NCBI GenBank assembly: GCA_051004015.1
Contig: JBPCKT010000136.1
Location: 1-18,300, forward strand
DNA: 18,300 nt
Direction of reading: 5' to 3'
Source: SXOA01 sp051004015
GTDB lineage: Bacteria > Planctomycetota > Planctomycetia > Pirellulales > Pirellulaceae
Position numbers and translations under genes: made by a program. The notes under the pieces are model-generated. The model searched no databases and was not told the DNA's origin. It saw only the letters and a list, made by a program, of their open reading frames with translations. Below are positions 6,982-14,279 of this stretch, one piece after another; the first letter of the stretch is position 1, and each line of letters opens with the position of its first letter.

Positions 6982-8376
6982 TTATGCCGACTCTTTCAAC
7001 TCCGCCGCCTGGTTCAGCTTGTTGTAGAGCGTTTTGAGGCTAATGCCGAGCTCTTCGGCGGCGTCGGGTTTGCTGCCGTCGTGGCGGTCGAGGGCGTCGT
7101 GGATGGCTTGCATTTCGAGGTCACGTAACGACATCGGACCAACCAGCTTCAGCTTCGGGCCGGCGCGGCGGCTGGCGAAGCGCTGGGGGAGGTGGTCGGG
7201 AGTGATCGGGGGACTGTCGCAGAGGATGGTGGCGTGCTCGATGACGTTGGCCAGCTCGCGGACGTTGCCGGGCCAGTTGTGGGATTTGAGCAGGTCGATG
7301 GCTTCTGGCGTGAACAGCTCATCGTCGGCTTTCAGGCCGGGGCGGAAGCGGCGGAAGAGGTGATCGGCCAGGGCGGGAATGTCGCTGACTCGGTCGCGGA
7401 CGGCGGGGAGCGTTATTTCGAACGTGTTGATGCGGTACATCAGGTCTTCGCGGAAGTCGCCGTTCTCCACCATTTCCGAAAGGTTGCGATGCGTGGCGCA
7501 GACCACGCGGACATCGACCTCGAACGAGCTGTTTTCGCCGACGCGGCGAATCTCGCCGCTCTCCAGGACGCGGAGCAGCTTGGCTTGCATCGACTTGGGG
7601 AGCTCGCCGATTTCATCCAGAAAAATGGTGCCGCCGCTGGCGACTTCGAACAGGCCGACGCGATGTTCGTCAGCGCCCGTGAAAGCTCCTTTGCGATGGC
7701 CGAACAGCTCGCTCTCGATGAGCGATTCCGGCAGCGCCCCGCAGTTGATGGCGACAAACGGCATCGCGGCGCGCACGCTCTGCTGATGCACCGCCTTGGC
7801 AACCAGCTCTTTGCCAGTGCCGGTTTCGCCCAGGATGAGCACGGTGGAGCTGGTGGGGGCGACTTTCTCGATCAGCCGCTTTACCTGGTCCATCAGTTTG
7901 CTGCCGCCGACGAGCTCCGTCTTGCCTTCGGCCCGCTGCAACTGGTGCTTGAGGGCCCGGTACTTGTTCATCCATTCCCGCTTGCTGGCGACGCGCTGCA
8001 GCAAGGCCTTGAGCTCCAGGAGCCGGCAGGGCTTGGTGAGGAAATCGAAAGCCCCGAGCTTGAGGGCTTGCAGCACGGCGTCGTACGAGGCTTTGCCGGT
8101 GAGCACGACCGTGTCGGTCTCCGGCGCGAGCTTTTTGCAGCGGTCGATGACTTCGATGCCATTCATGCCGGGCATGTCGAGGTCGACGATGATGCAGTCA
8201 TACGTGTTACGGGCGAGCGCGGCCACGGCCGTGCCGCCGTCCGGGCAGACGGTCACTTCGTGCCCCATCAGCGGGATTTCCAGGCTCATCAGCTCTTGCA
8301 GGGCCGCCTCGTCGTCGGCGAACAGGAGCTTGAGCCGGTTAGGCTGCTTCGCGTCGGGTTTGGTTTTGTCTTTCAT
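6982..8376 (-). CDS. NtrC-family sigma54-dependent response regulator
   Basis: The protein has 464 residues. The receiver domain is 15-130: acidic pocket D21/D22, phospho-acceptor D65 in DLDMPGMNG, T93 and K115 in LTKPC. The AAA+ domain is about 155-395: Walker A GETGTGKE (183-190), the sigma54-contacting GAFTGA (230-235), and Walker B GGTIFLDEIGEL (248-259). A Fis-type HTH occupies about 418-457 (LEMQAIHDALDRHDG, then AAEELGISLKTLYNKL). The activator domains look complete. The start at 8376 begins MKDKTKP just before the receiver fold. A longer frame from 8568 runs inside the kinase gene and adds non-homologous residues. It overlaps the kinase stop by 38 bases and has no Shine-Dalgarno, so it is probably translated by coupling. 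It should activate sigma54 promoters elsewhere, since none is obvious here. Confidence 0.95.
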   Translation of the reverse strand: MKDKTKPDAKQPNRLKLLFADDEAALQELMSLEIPLMGHEVTVCPDGGTAVAALARNTYDCIIVDLDMPGMNGIEVIDRCKKLAPETDTVVLTGKASYDAVLQALKLGAFDFLTKPCRLLELKALLQRVASKREWMNKYRALKHQLQRAEGKTELVGGSKLMDQVKRLIEKVAPTSSTVLILGETGTGKELVAKAVHQQSVRAAMPFVAINCGALPESLIESELFGHRKGAFTGADEHRVGLFEVASGGTIFLDEIGELPKSMQAKLLRVLESGEIRRVGENSSFEVDVRVVCATHRNLSEMVENGDFREDLMYRINTFEITLPAVRDRVSDIPALADHLFRRFRPGLKADDELFTPEAIDLLKSHNWPGNVRELANVIEHATILCDSPPITPDHLPQRFASRRAGPKLKLVGPMSLRDLEMQAIHDALDRHDGSKPDAAEELGISLKTLYNKLNQAAELKESA

Positions 8377-9988
8377 GTTGCTTCTGGTCCGTGATGGTCC
8401 GTTGGTCGGTAGAGACGACGGGCAGAACGACCCGCATCTGCGAGCCCTTCTTCGCCCCGCCGCTGGTCGGTTCAATCGTGCCGCCGTGCTCGGTGATGAT
8501 GCGAAACGTGATGGACAGGCCCAGGCCGGTCCCCTTGCCGTCCCGCCGGCGGGTGTAAAAAGGCTCAAACAAGTGCTTCAGAACTTCGGCCGACATCCCG
8601 CAGCCGTTATCCCGCACCAGCAGCTCGGCCTGGTTGCCCAGGCGGCGGAGCTCGACCCAGACGGTGCCGCCGGGGTCGAGGCTGTCGAGGGCGTTGGTGA
8701 TCAAATTGAGCACCACCTGCTTCATTTCCTGGGCGTTGACCGGGGCGACGACGTGCTGCGAGCACTGGAACTCGACCTTCTTTTCGCGGTAGTCGCCGAT
8801 GTGCCGCACCATCTCGACGACGCCGATCACCAGCTCCCGCAGGTCGGTCGGCTGCTTCTGCACGTCGCCGAGGCGGGAGAAATCGAGCAGCCGCTCGGTG
8901 ATTCCCTTGCAGCGGAAGGCTTCGTCCTGGATGCGGCGGAGGTATTTGGCGACGACTTCGCGGTCGCTGGCGTTGTTTTTGGAAGGAGCGCTGGCGCTGC
9001 CGAGCAAATTGGTGACGCGCGATTCCAAGGACTCCGCGCACATCGCAATCGCGGCCAGCGGGTTGTTGATTTCGTGGGCCACGCCGGCTGCCAGAAAGCC
9101 GACGCTGGCGAGCTGCTCGCTGCGGACGACTTCCTGCGTCCGCTGCTGGATTTTGGTTTCCTGGTCGGTCTTGATTTCCAGGAAGCGGGCGGTCATGGCG
9201 TTCATGTTGTCGGCCAGCTCCGCCATCTCGTCGCGGGTGCGGAGATGGATGCGATGGCCGAACTCGTCGTTTTTGGCGATCCGCCGCGAACCACCGATGA
9301 GTACGTGGAGCGGCGAGATCACCCACCAGTAAAAGAGTCCGAGCAGCACGAACAGGCCGAGCGACGACAAAATGCCCGTCGACCACGAGATGCTGATCCA
9401 GGTCTGATACTGGCCGCGGACTTCCGACGACAGGTTGTGCATCCGCTCGTAAAGCTGCGGCTTGAGAGCGTCGACCTCGTCCCGCATCTGACGGAGCTGC
9501 TCAATCAGGCGATCTACAAGGCCGGGGTCCAGTAACCAGTCTGCTTCATCCTTGGATTTTTCCAATTCTTCCAGGCTGCGAGCAATCTTTTCCAGGGCAT
9601 CGCGGTCGCGGCTGCGGTCGCCAAGCTGGCCGAATTGGGGAAGATCCAGATCGAGATGTTGCCGATATTGCTGGAGGGAATCCTTGATCTGGCCCAGTTT
9701 GAAGTTGAAATCTGCCTTGGCCATCGCCCCTCCGTCAGGTTTCTCGCGGGCGATCACGTCCGTGATCGGACTCCCCTTGGAGTTGTGTAGCGAGTCCTGG
9801 GCATGGCCGATGCGGCTGGAGAGCTCGTCGGCAAGCGGCATTTCATCGGCCCGCCAACTGATGGTCTTGGCCAGCTCGCGATAGGCGTAGAGCCCCTGCA
9901 AGCTGTTGACGGCGAGGACGCCGACAATCACAAACAACAACCCCACGCAGAGGAAGAGTTTGAACTTGATGGGCCAGCGGAACAGCAC
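8339..9988 (-). CDS. Membrane sensor histidine kinase, partner of the NtrC-type regulator
   Basis: The protein has 549 residues from a GTG start at 9988. The GTG is chosen because a perfect AAGGAGG (9994-10000) lies five bases upstream; an ATG at 10027 would add 13 Arg-rich residues with no ribosome site. TM1 is about 10-30 and TM2 about 201-225, enclosing a helical periplasmic sensor of about 170 residues. A HAMP domain (about 223-277) and coiled coil follow. The HisKA H-box is GVAHEINNPLAAI with phospho-His 305, the N-box is NLITNALD (N432), and the G boxes are DNGCGM (460-465) and GKGTGLGL (484-491). The helical sensor resembles four-helix-bundle MCP/HBM-like domains; the ligand is unknown. 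The overlap with the regulator makes them a cognate pair. Confidence 0.95.
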   Translation of the reverse strand: MLFRWPIKFKLFLCVGLLFVIVGVLAVNSLQGLYAYRELAKTISWRADEMPLADELSSRIGHAQDSLHNSKGSPITDVIAREKPDGGAMAKADFNFKLGQIKDSLQQYRQHLDLDLPQFGQLGDRSRDRDALEKIARSLEELEKSKDEADWLLDPGLVDRLIEQLRQMRDEVDALKPQLYERMHNLSSEVRGQYQTWISISWSTGILSSLGLFVLLGLFYWWVISPLHVLIGGSRRIAKNDEFGHRIHLRTRDEMAELADNMNAMTARFLEIKTDQETKIQQRTQEVVRSEQLASVGFLAAGVAHEINNPLAAIAMCAESLESRVTNLLGSASAPSKNNASDREVVAKYLRRIQDEAFRCKGITERLLDFSRLGDVQKQPTDLRELVIGVVEMVRHIGDYREKKVEFQCSQHVVAPVNAQEMKQVVLNLITNALDSLDPGGTVWVELRRLGNQAELLVRDNGCGMSAEVLKHLFEPFYTRRRDGKGTGLGLSITFRIITEHGGTIEPTSGGAKKGSQMRVVLPVVSTDQRTITDQKQHERQNQTRREAA

Positions 9989-10061
9989 GGCGACCTCCTT
10001 GTCGCGCAACAATCGCCGGCGCACCATCCGTGGACGCCGCCGCTCTCGGGTTGCGGGTGGA

Positions 10062-10091
10062 AGTGTACCACCGGCGCACTTGCCGGGGCAA
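10062..10091 (-). promoter_or_regulatory. Candidate promoter of the kinase-regulator operon
   Basis: On the (-) strand TTGCCC (10086-10091) and TACACT (10062-10067) are 18 bases apart, giving a leader of about 65 bases before the kinase GTG. The match is moderate, and the region is GC-rich, so chance is possible. Confidence 0.4.
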
Positions 10092-10136
10092 GCTTGAAAG
10101 GAGGCCGCTGCCGCCGGGTGCTAGCGGGCGGCGAAT

Positions 10137-10234
10137 ACTAACCCGAAGCGTCAGCGAGGGAGTTATCCACGCCAGCGGAAAGTGGCAGTTTTTGGGCTGT
10201 CAACTTGACTCCCTCGCTGACGCTTCGGGTTAGT
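10137..10234. repeat. Perfect 27-bp inverted repeat (dispersed planctomycete-type element)
   Basis: The left arm (10137-10163) contains CTAACCCGAAGCGTCAGCGA. The right arm (10208-10234) is its exact reverse complement over 27 bp, with a 44-base loop. It lies between divergent promoters of the kinase operon and the HEAT-protein gene. The arm sequence is one I associate with abundant intergenic repeats in planctomycetes (from memory, unverified). One frame across it yields 'LTRSVSEG', a frequent spurious peptide. It could be a transcription insulator or a mobile REP-type element. Confidence 0.9.
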
Positions 10235-10256
10235 AAGCGGAAGACCGGGTGCTTGC

Positions 10257-10285
10257 TTGGACGCCGTTTCGGCGGTTAGTACAAT
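10257..10285 (+). promoter_or_regulatory. Sigma70 promoter of the HEAT-repeat gene
   Basis: TTGGAC (10257-10262) and TACAAT (10280-10285) are separated by exactly 17 bases. Transcription would begin near 10292, leaving a leader of about 44 bases to the ATG at 10336. The position, strand and spacing all fit the downstream gene. Confidence 0.65.
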
Positions 10286-10335
10286 GTCCGAATTGAGTTT
10301 CGGTCTGTGAGTTTCCTGCCGTAAGGACCGTTGTA

Positions 10336-12096
10336 ATGAGCGACCCGACCCAGTTTGCCGGAAGCAATCGCGGCGGCGGAAAAAAACTGCCCCCCGTCAA
10401 TCCGAGCTCGGCTTATGGGCCCAAAACGGCCCCGCCCGCAGCCCCTGCCGTGCCGCCGGTTTCCTCGTCCGCTCGCAGGAAGCCACCGGTGGTTGCGCCT
10501 CCGGCGGGACGAAGCTCCGGCCCAGCGACAGGACCAATGCCCGCAAGCGCGCCCCTGCCGGGACCAATTTCCGGAGCGCCAACACTTCCACCCCCAGGCG
10601 CGGGCGGCTTCCCTCCCAGGCCGGCTCCACCGGTTCCCGCTCCCAGTGGTTCCAAGGGACTGGTGTTGATCATCGGCCTGGCGGTGGGCCTGCCGCTCTG
10701 CCTGCTGCTGGCGTGCGGAGTGGGGGGATATGTGATCTTCAGCCAGGCCAAACAGCGGGTGACCGCGGCCGCGGACAGGATCAAGAATCAGAACAACCAG
10801 CAGGTGCAGCTCGACCCGAATGATCCGTTTGCCGCGCTGAATTCTCCAGAGAACCGCAAAAAGATCGAGCAAGGATTCGATCAGGCCTTCGACAAGCTCG
10901 AAGAGGAGATGAAAAAGCAGCCGGCGACTCAGAATCGCGGCAAGACCAGGCCGGAGCGCAGCAGCAATCCGGCGCGCACTTCCAGCGGCAACTCCTTCCC
11001 CGCAATCCCGAATTTCCCCCGTCCTGGCGAACAGGAAAAAGATGACTTCCCCACGAACCTCCAACGCTTGCAGACCGGCAATGACGACGAAAAGCGGCGA
11101 GCGGCGGAATGGTTCAGCCGAGCGCCGCTGCAGTCGGACAAGCAAGACGAGGTGGCGAAGGCGCTGAACGCTATGCATACCGATGCGCTCCGCAAACACG
11201 CGCTGGGGGCGCTCAAGGTGTGGGGGACCAAGGAGAACGTCCCGATGATCGCCCGAATCATGCAGCAGGAGGCGTTCGTGAAAATGGATTGCCTGGACAT
11301 GCTGGAGCGGTTCAAGGATGAACGGGCCATCGAGCCCTTGATCACGATGCTCAATGAGGCCTTTCAGGAAGGAGAGCGGGCCGAGCAAATTCTGGCCGAT
11401 TGGTGGCCGCAGGCGGAGCAGCCGCTGATCAAGCACCTGCACGACAAGGAAAACCGCATCCGCGAACGCGCGCAGCGGATCCTGGAATTGAAGAAGTCCG
11501 ATCAGGGCCTGCTGATCGCTCAGACGCTGGAAGACGTAAAATCCTCCAACCGCGAGGTCCGCCACAGCGCCCTCACCTGGCTCGCCAAGCAAGAAGTGCA
11601 AGCGGAGCTCCAGCCCAAGATAGCCGACGCCGCCAAGGAGTTATTGACCGACTCGAACGGCGATACCCGCCGCAGTGCCGTGACGATGTTCGCCAAGTAC
11701 GCTCAGAAGGAACACGCCGACGAGCTGCTCAAGCTCCTCGACGACCGGGACCACGACAAGTGGAAAGCCGGCCTCACGGGGCTGATCCGCCTGGGCGACG
11801 TCCGTGTCGCGGAGAGGATTGGCCGCCGGAAGGAACTCCAGGGAGAGGCCATCCGCTTGTTCCGCGAAGCCGGAGCCCCCGCGCAGGACCTCGTCGCCAA
11901 GACGCTCACTCAGGTCGAGGTCAAGGATTGGGGGACGGGAAAGCAGCTCTGCGAAGTCCTCGGCGACATCGGCACCAGCAAGAGCGTCGGCTTCCTGCTG
12001 CAGGTGAAGAAAAAGGCGATCGCGGCGAAAACTCCCTTTGTCGGCGAAGCGGCGGACAACGCGATTGAGAGCATCCGGCGGAGGAACGGGGGTTAG
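10336..12096 (+). CDS. Single-TM protein with Pro-rich N-terminus and HEAT repeats
   Basis: The protein has 586 residues. Residues 1-105 are Pro/Ala/Gly-rich and disordered, with repeated PPP and APP words. Residues 108-135 form one transmembrane helix (LVLIIGLAVGLPLCLLLACG). Residues 136-200 are charged and helical. Residues about 238-583 are helical HEAT/PBS-lyase-like repeats, for example TNLQRLQTGNDDEKRRAAEWF, KHALGALKVWG, RERAQRILELKKS and RRSAVTMFAKYA. No catalytic motif is visible, so it is probably a scaffold or protein-binding receptor. With no signal peptide, the Pro-rich arm should be cytoplasmic and the HEAT domain across the membrane; the reverse is possible. AAGGA lies 8 bases before the ATG. 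It ends 12 bases from the convergent VapC gene, with no terminator between. Confidence 0.8.
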   Translation: MSDPTQFAGSNRGGGKKLPPVNPSSAYGPKTAPPAAPAVPPVSSSARRKPPVVAPPAGRSSGPATGPMPASAPLPGPISGAPTLPPPGAGGFPPRPAPPVPAPSGSKGLVLIIGLAVGLPLCLLLACGVGGYVIFSQAKQRVTAAADRIKNQNNQQVQLDPNDPFAALNSPENRKKIEQGFDQAFDKLEEEMKKQPATQNRGKTRPERSSNPARTSSGNSFPAIPNFPRPGEQEKDDFPTNLQRLQTGNDDEKRRAAEWFSRAPLQSDKQDEVAKALNAMHTDALRKHALGALKVWGTKENVPMIARIMQQEAFVKMDCLDMLERFKDERAIEPLITMLNEAFQEGERAEQILADWWPQAEQPLIKHLHDKENRIRERAQRILELKKSDQGLLIAQTLEDVKSSNREVRHSALTWLAKQEVQAELQPKIADAAKELLTDSNGDTRRSAVTMFAKYAQKEHADELLKLLDDRDHDKWKAGLTGLIRLGDVRVAERIGRRKELQGEAIRLFREAGAPAQDLVAKTLTQVEVKDWGTGKQLCEVLGDIGTSKSVGFLLQVKKKAIAAKTPFVGEAADNAIESIRRRNGG

Positions 12097-12108
12097 CTGG
12101 GGTTACCA

Positions 12109-12501
12109 TCACGCCCGCGCGAGAATCGGCGTCGAATAGGCAGCAACTTCTGGATCGACCGTTACCAGAGTCATCGCGTGTTGGAGACTTTGGGCGATCA
12201 GCAACCTATCGAAAGGATCGCGGTGGAGGGGTGGAAGGCTCGCCAGGCTGGGCATTGCGCCTTCCTCAATCGGCAAGCTCACGAATCCGTGCGCGTCCCG
12301 CTGCTTGGGCAAGTAATCTGCTGGAGGGTTCGGAAGGGGAAGCTTTCCGAGTTGGCATTTAATCACTGCCTCCCAGACGGAGACAACGCTCAAGAAGACT
12401 TCGTTCGCCGGATCCTGGATCGCTGTTCTAAAGCCGGCCGGGATCCTGGCATCGGCCGTGATGTACCACAGGAACACATGCGTATCGAGTAAGAGCTTCA
12501 T
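12109..12501 (-). CDS. vapC: VapC-type PIN-domain ribonuclease toxin
   Basis: This 130-residue PIN domain has the conserved acidic set D6 (LLLDTHVFLW), E44 (SVWEAVIK), D95/D98 (HRDPFDRLL) and D116 (TVDPEVAAY). These residues bind Mg/Mn ions for RNA cleavage in the family. The length is usual for VapC and no residue is missing, so it should be active. Its ATG overlaps the antitoxin stop codon (4-base ATGA overlap), the standard arrangement of a type II toxin-antitoxin pair. The target RNA, often a tRNA or rRNA site, cannot be read from sequence. Confidence 0.92.
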   Translation of the reverse strand: MKLLLDTHVFLWYITADARIPAGFRTAIQDPANEVFLSVVSVWEAVIKCQLGKLPLPNPPADYLPKQRDAHGFVSLPIEEGAMPSLASLPPLHRDPFDRLLIAQSLQHAMTLVTVDPEVAAYSTPILARA

Positions 12502-12737
12502 TCCCTCTCGAACTCTCGAAGAGTCTCCTCGGGCAGCGGCGAATCAAAGTCGTCGGGAACCGTGAACGCGCCTGCGCACAATCCAAATGGTCGCGGACCG
12601 TAGGGTCGATCAGGGACGGGCCGCAATTCCGCAACGGCGCGACCGCCGCGCACCACCATGACAGTCTCGCCCGCCACAAGCCGGTCCAGCAAGCCGGCCG
12701 TGTTTTTCCCAAGTTCTTCCAGCGTAATGGTGCTCAT
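12498..12737 (-). CDS. Phd/YefM-type antitoxin of the VapC toxin
   Basis: This 79-residue protein opens MSTITLEELGKNTAGLLDRL and continues with AGETVMVVRGGRAVAEL, the Phd/YefM DNA-binding fold. Residues from about 45 (Pro-rich, then FDSPLPEETLREFERE) form the toxin-wrapping tail. It lies upstream of the PIN toxin with a 4-base overlap. The start is just 6 bases past a TATAAT box, so the mRNA is probably leaderless. The DNA-binding half probably represses the pair from the palindrome upstream. Confidence 0.88.
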   Translation of the reverse strand: MSTITLEELGKNTAGLLDRLVAGETVMVVRGGRAVAELRPVPDRPYGPRPFGLCAGAFTVPDDFDSPLPEETLREFERE

Positions 12738-12743
12738 ACCGGA

Positions 12744-12780
12744 ATTATATCACGGTCCATGCCGCGATTCGGAGCGAATC
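12744..12780 (-). promoter_or_regulatory. Leaderless extended -10 promoter and palindromic operator of the VapBC pair
   Basis: On the (-) strand TGATATAAT gives an extended -10 with perfect TATAAT (12744-12749), ending 6 bases before the antitoxin ATG. Transcription would therefore start at or next to the start codon. There is no good -35. The perfect inverted repeat GATTCG-GAG-CGAATC (12766-12780) occupies the -35 area and is a natural operator for antitoxin autoregulation (inference from the family). Confidence 0.6.
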
Positions 12781-12785
12781 AGAAC

Positions 12786-12818
12786 AAAAAAGGCCCGGTC
12801 CAACGTGTGGACCGGGCC
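12786..12818 (-). terminator. Strong intrinsic terminator of the candidate RNA
   Basis: GGCCCGGTCCA (12792-12802) pairs perfectly with TGGACCGGGCC (12808-12818): an 11-bp GC-rich stem, 5-base loop, followed on the (-) strand by six U (12791-12786). It is a textbook Rho-independent terminator, placed 48 bases before the VapBC start and on the same strand. No U-tract exists on the (+) side. Confidence 0.9.
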
Positions 12819-12899
12819 CCAGGTAGCTCGTAAAGATCAGGTGATCCCGACGAGGTTTGTTTGGTGGCTTGCCGTTAGGCAACCCGCCGGCGACCTAAC

Positions 12900-12944
12900 T
12901 TAAGAGGCGCCACCTCGGCTGGTACAGACATAACTCAAACTCAC
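12900..12944 (-). CDS. Putative 14-codon leader peptide inside the candidate RNA
   Basis: A GTG at 12944 opens a 14-residue frame (VSLSYVCTSRGGAS, first residue read as Met) that ends TAA at 12900. An uninterrupted AAGGAGGT (12958-12951) sits six bases upstream, the best ribosome site in the window. Codons 10-12 (CGA GGT GGC) cover the 5' arm of a helix downstream, so a translating ribosome would block that pairing, as in transcription attenuation. The peptide has no run of one amino acid that would name an effector. An alternative 18-codon frame (ATG at 12931, MSVPAEVAPLKLGRRRVA) is 19 bases from the ribosome site and less likely. Confidence 0.5.
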   Translation of the reverse strand: MSLSYVCTSRGGAS

Positions 12945-13239
12945 TAGACCACCTCCTTCCCACTAAGATTACCCCGGTTCAGCCATATGCCGTAGAGCGG
13001 CTTACTCCGGGCCCCTAGTAAATCGTGCTGCGTAGCACGAACCAATGTCGACACCTTTATAATTTACGAAACCGCAGCAAAAATCAAGAGGTAATTTGGG
13101 AAGAAAGGTTCGCGGCGGAAAATCGGGGGCTGGGGATTGGGGGCTTGGGGCTGGGGAAGGCAAGAGCTGCCCGGAGGCGGCGAATACCCGGTATACTTTC
13201 CTTTCCCGAGCTTAAAGTTCCTAGTCCGCAGCCACGCTT

Positions 13240-13281
13240 CCCCAGCCCCTAGTCCCCAGCCCCTAGTCCCCAGCCCCTAGT
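13240..13281. repeat. 14-bp tandem repeat (three copies of CCCCAGCCCCTAGT)
   Basis: Three exact copies lie at 13240-13253, 13254-13267 and 13268-13281, ending 9 bases before the ABC ATPase GTG. A G-rich counterpart (GGGGCTGGGG words, about 13126-13157) stands about 85 bases upstream and could fold onto it. The repeat occupies the place of a ribosome binding site, which is otherwise absent. A TATACT (-10-like) lies at 13192-13197 upstream of it. Confidence 0.9.
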
Positions 13282-13290
13282 CCCGCCCTC

Positions 13291-14277
13291 GTGTCTTCCC
13301 CCGCCATCTCCGTCTCCGACCTCCGCAAGACCTACACCGAGGGAGTGTTTTTCCGCAAACGTCAGGAAGCGCTCAAGGGAGTCTCGTTTGAGGTCCAGCG
13401 GGGCGAAATTTTCGGCCTCCTGGGTGGCAATGGCGCGGGCAAGACCACGTTCATCAAAATCCTGCTGGGCATCATCCGCCGTTCCGCCGGTAACGCCCAA
13501 ATTCTCGATTACCCAGCCGGCGACCGCCGGGCACGCCAGAAGATCGGCTACTTGCCGGAAAACCTCCGCGTTCCGCGGCACCTGACGGGGCACACGGCGC
13601 TCGAATACTACGGCCACCTCAGCGGCGTCTCGACAAGAGTCATCAAGGAGCGCCGCGGCGAGCTGCTGGAAAAAGTCGGGATTGCGGCTCGGGCGAAAGA
13701 TCCCGTCCGCACCTATTCCAAGGGGATGCTGCAGCGCCTCGGCCTGGCCCAGGCCATGCTGCACGACCCCGATCTGTTCATCTTCGACGAGCCGACCGAC
13801 GGCCTGGATCCTCTCGCCCGCAGCCAGGTTCGCGGCTTTCTGACGGACCTCAAGCGGGAAGGCAAAACCGTCTTCCTCAACAGCCACATCCTGCAGGAAG
13901 TGCAGCTCGTCTGCGACCGGGTGGCCATCCTCGACAAAGGCATTCTCAAGCGGGTCGGCTCCGTGCAGGAGCTGACCGCCACGCACCATTCGGCTCCGGC
14001 CACCAGCGGCAATCCCACCCGGCAGGCGGACATCGAGCTGCACATGGCCGGCACCGCCTCCGCCATCCGCGAAGCCCTCGGCGGCTGGGAAACGACCAAG
14101 TGGCAGAGCCTCTCGGAAGTGGAGCATCACGTACACATCCGCAGCGCCGACCAGGAATACGTCGATCAACTGATTGACCGCGTCCGCGCCGCCCGCATCA
14201 GCATCCTGGGCATCACCCGTCGCCAGGCCACGCTGGAAGATGCGTACCTGGGAATCGTCGCCGAAGTCATCAACTAA
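13291..14277 (+). CDS. ABC-2 type exporter, ATP-binding subunit
   Basis: The protein has 328 residues from a GTG start. The ATPase core is about 5-225: Walker A GGNGAGKTT (45-53, Gly in place of the usual Pro at position two), Q-loop region IGYLPEN (85-91), signature YSKGMLQRL (142-150), Walker B LFIFDEP (162-168), D-loop GLDP (171-174) and switch His 199. Residues about 235-328 form the C-terminal accessory domain common in ABC-2 exporters (VHIRSADQEYVDQLIDRV). There is no Shine-Dalgarno; the upstream bases are the 14-bp C-rich repeat. No other in-frame start precedes the conserved strand ISVSDLRKTY. It ends two bases before the permease ATG, so the two are cotranslated. The substrate is unknown. 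Confidence 0.92.
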   Translation: MSSPAISVSDLRKTYTEGVFFRKRQEALKGVSFEVQRGEIFGLLGGNGAGKTTFIKILLGIIRRSAGNAQILDYPAGDRRARQKIGYLPENLRVPRHLTGHTALEYYGHLSGVSTRVIKERRGELLEKVGIAARAKDPVRTYSKGMLQRLGLAQAMLHDPDLFIFDEPTDGLDPLARSQVRGFLTDLKREGKTVFLNSHILQEVQLVCDRVAILDKGILKRVGSVQELTATHHSAPATSGNPTRQADIELHMAGTASAIREALGGWETTKWQSLSEVEHHVHIRSADQEYVDQLIDRVRAARISILGITRRQATLEDAYLGIVAEVIN

Positions 14278-14279
14278 TC

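Larger units (their letters stand above)
12786..13050 (-). ncRNA. Candidate structured RNA or attenuator-type leader
   Basis: A 265-base region on the (-) strand looks like an RNA gene. It begins about 6 bases past TATAAA (13056-13061) and ends in a strong terminator. Hairpins: TCGTGCT/AGCACGA (13023-13040); CCCGG/CCGGG (13007-13011 with 12973-12977) enclosing GCCG/CGGC (12989-13001); GTTAGG/CCTAAC (12899-12894 with 12879-12874). The segment CGAGGTGGC (12917-12909) can pair with GCCACC (12868-12863) or with ACCTCG (12856-12851). A 14-codon ORF with a perfect ribosome site lies inside and covers that segment. It lacks the hallmarks of tmRNA, RNase P RNA, SRP RNA and the common riboswitches; 6S RNA is not excluded. 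It could be a free RNA or a leader of the VapBC operon 48 bases downstream. Confidence 0.6.

Noticed and set aside
8377..8568. N-terminal extension of the response regulator
   Set aside because: It lies inside the kinase gene and has no homology-like content; MKDK at 8376 begins just before the receiver domain.
7192..9535. Long (+) strand frames opposite the kinase and regulator genes
   Set aside because: They are antisense shadows of two genes with complete catalytic motifs; high-GC codon bias creates such open frames.
10030..10233. (+) frame containing RILTRSVSEG
   Set aside because: It is a translation of the 27-bp inverted repeat arm, a common spurious peptide in planctomycete annotation.
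10276..11601. 441-codon (-) strand frame opposite the HEAT gene
   Set aside because: No domain character; the (+) strand has a promoter, ribosome site and repeat structure.
12786..13050. tmRNA, RNase P RNA or SRP RNA identity for the structured RNA
   Set aside because: No tRNA-like ends or T-arm, no GAGGAAAGUCC or ACAGAA RNase P motifs, and no GGUCCGGAAGG SRP loop. 6S RNA could not be excluded by eye.
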